From Methylotenera sp. (GTDB lineage Bacteria > Pseudomonadota > Gammaproteobacteria > Burkholderiales > Methylophilaceae): 64,000 nucleotides of DNA. Below are positions 63,371 through 64,000 of the stretch, one piece after another; within the stretch, counting starts at the first letter, position 1, and every line of letters starts with the position of its first letter. Under the pieces are notes generated by a model. The model had not been told where the DNA came from. It saw only the letters and a program-made list of their open reading frames with translations, and searched no databases. Where the stretch lies: positions 102,260-166,259 of the forward strand of contig PERG01000004.1 of NCBI GenBank assembly GCA_002928535.1, written 5' to 3'. Made by a program: the position numbers and the translations under genes.

Positions 63371-64000
63371 AAATATCTAATTTAACTTCAGAAAATGCGT
63401 CGATACAGAATCGCCAAGAGTTTATGACAGAAATCCTTTTAGGCCTGGGCAGTAATCCTAAAACGATTTCTGCAAAGTACTTCTATGATGATGCCGGTAG
63501 CGAGCTATTTCAGAAAATCTCACAACACAACGACTATTACGTCACCAAAACCGAATTTTTGATATTACAACAGCATAGCCCAGAACTGGCATCTGCTATC
63601 AAGGACGAGGAAATCGATATCATTGAATTAGGCGCAGGAGATGGACATAAAAGCAGATTAATCATCAATAGCTTTTTGGATAAAGGTACCAAAGTCAATT
63701 TCTATCCGATTGATATTTCTGAGAAAGCAATGGTATTGATGGGTGAGCATCTCGCCGTTAATCACCAATTGAATATTAATGGAATAGTGGGTGACTACTT
63801 TCAGGGGCTGAATTTAGTCAAAGGAAACTCATCGAATAAAAAATTAGTTTTGTTCTTAGGTTCAAACATTGGCAACTTTAACAGAACTCAAACTCAAGAG
63901 TTTTTGAAGAAGTTATGGTTGAATCTAGATTCTGGGGATCATGTATTGATAGGATTCGATCTTAAAAAAGACTTTGACATACTTAATCGAGCTTATAACG
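63367..64000 (+). CDS. egtD: histidine N-alpha-methyltransferase EgtD (cut by the window edge)
   Basis: Open from TTG 63367 (overlapping the egtB stop) to the right edge, about 211 residues. ISAKYFYDDAGSELFQ near 35-50, YYVTKTE near 57 and the SAM site IELGAGDGHKS near 86-96 match EgtD, which trimethylates histidine to hercynine. FLGSNIGNFNR near 160-170 is also family-typical. ATG 63424 is a possible but less likely start. The 3' end lies outside the window. Confidence 0.9.
   Translation, partial: MKISNLTSENASIQNRQEFMTEILLGLGSNPKTISAKYFYDDAGSELFQKISQHNDYYVTKTEFLILQQHSPELASAIKDEEIDIIELGAGDGHKSRLIINSFLDKGTKVNFYPIDISEKAMVLMGEHLAVNHQLNINGIVGDYFQGLNLVKGNSSNKKLVLFLGSNIGNFNRTQTQEFLKKLWLNLDSGDHVLIGFDLKKDFDILNRAYN

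Overview
The window looks like a chromosomal segment of a methylotrophic betaproteobacterium, most likely family Methylophilaceae. The main reason is the exosortase-B exopolysaccharide (EPS) locus: it has the epsB-epsA / epsL-D-E-F-G-xrtB-epsI arrangement I know from Methylobacillus and its relatives. Base composition is moderate (roughly mid-40s %GC by eye). TTG starts are frequent, and stop/start overlaps of the ATGA, TTGA and TGATG kind are common. No rRNA operon, insertion sequence, prophage or CRISPR array was seen. The genus is an inference.

Layout. (1) 0-4.4 kb: the end of a small membrane protein, then a compact set of a PurD-like ATP-grasp ligase translationally coupled to a haem-oxygenase-like diiron protein, and a divergent SAM methyltransferase. 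This looks like a small unassigned biosynthetic cluster. (2) 4.4-9.5 kb: GlgX glycogen debranching enzyme, a FixJ/LuxR regulator with a degenerate receiver, an MscS channel, and two stress-type small proteins. (3) 9.7-35.5 kb: the EPS locus. It holds a PEP-CTERM protein (probable sorting substrate), VanZ-like protein, initiating sugar-phosphate transferase EpsB, regulator EpsA, outer-membrane EpsL, EpsD, export porin EpsE, chain-length pair EpsF/EpsG, exosortase XrtB, EpsI, flippase, pyruvyl transferase, four glycosyltransferases, a polymerase/ligase, two hexapeptide and two membrane acyltransferases, an unrecognised exported protein, GalE and GalU. (4) 35.5-46.5 kb: DNA repair (hypoxanthine/uracil glycosylase, AlkB), stress proteins, a frameshifted orphan pstS, a GH17-GT2 glucan synthase convergent with an LTA-synthase-like sulfatase, exported proteins and a remnant of a Mg2+ P-type ATPase. 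(5) 46.5-57.2 kb: sulfur handling (two YeeE/YedE genes, one frameshifted, and a persulfide dioxygenase), then a low-oxygen/energy block with three perfect FNR boxes. That block holds an ADP-forming acyl-CoA synthetase/GNAT fusion, two universal stress proteins, an alcohol dehydrogenase, FNR, a divergent acetate kinase and a hydrolase-fold protein. (6) 57.2-64 kb: a tRNA-Arg 3' fragment with its terminator (a probable attachment-site scar), a thioredoxin/CcdA pair, an isochorismatase fused to a PRC/DUF2171-like domain, an exported repeat protein, and egtB with the start of egtD (ergothioneine).

The strongest non-gene signal is a 16-bp inverted repeat, consensus GTAGGAANNTTCTTAC, whose core equals the enterobacterial RcsAB box. 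It occurs at least six times: upstream of glgX, between the orphan regulator and mscS, upstream of the stress genes, and twice between epsA and epsL. This suggests an RcsAB-like regulon linking EPS, glycogen and envelope stress in a betaproteobacterium. Two genes (pstS and the first yeeE) each carry a +1 frameshift in a six-base homopolymer, which may be real or may be sequence errors.
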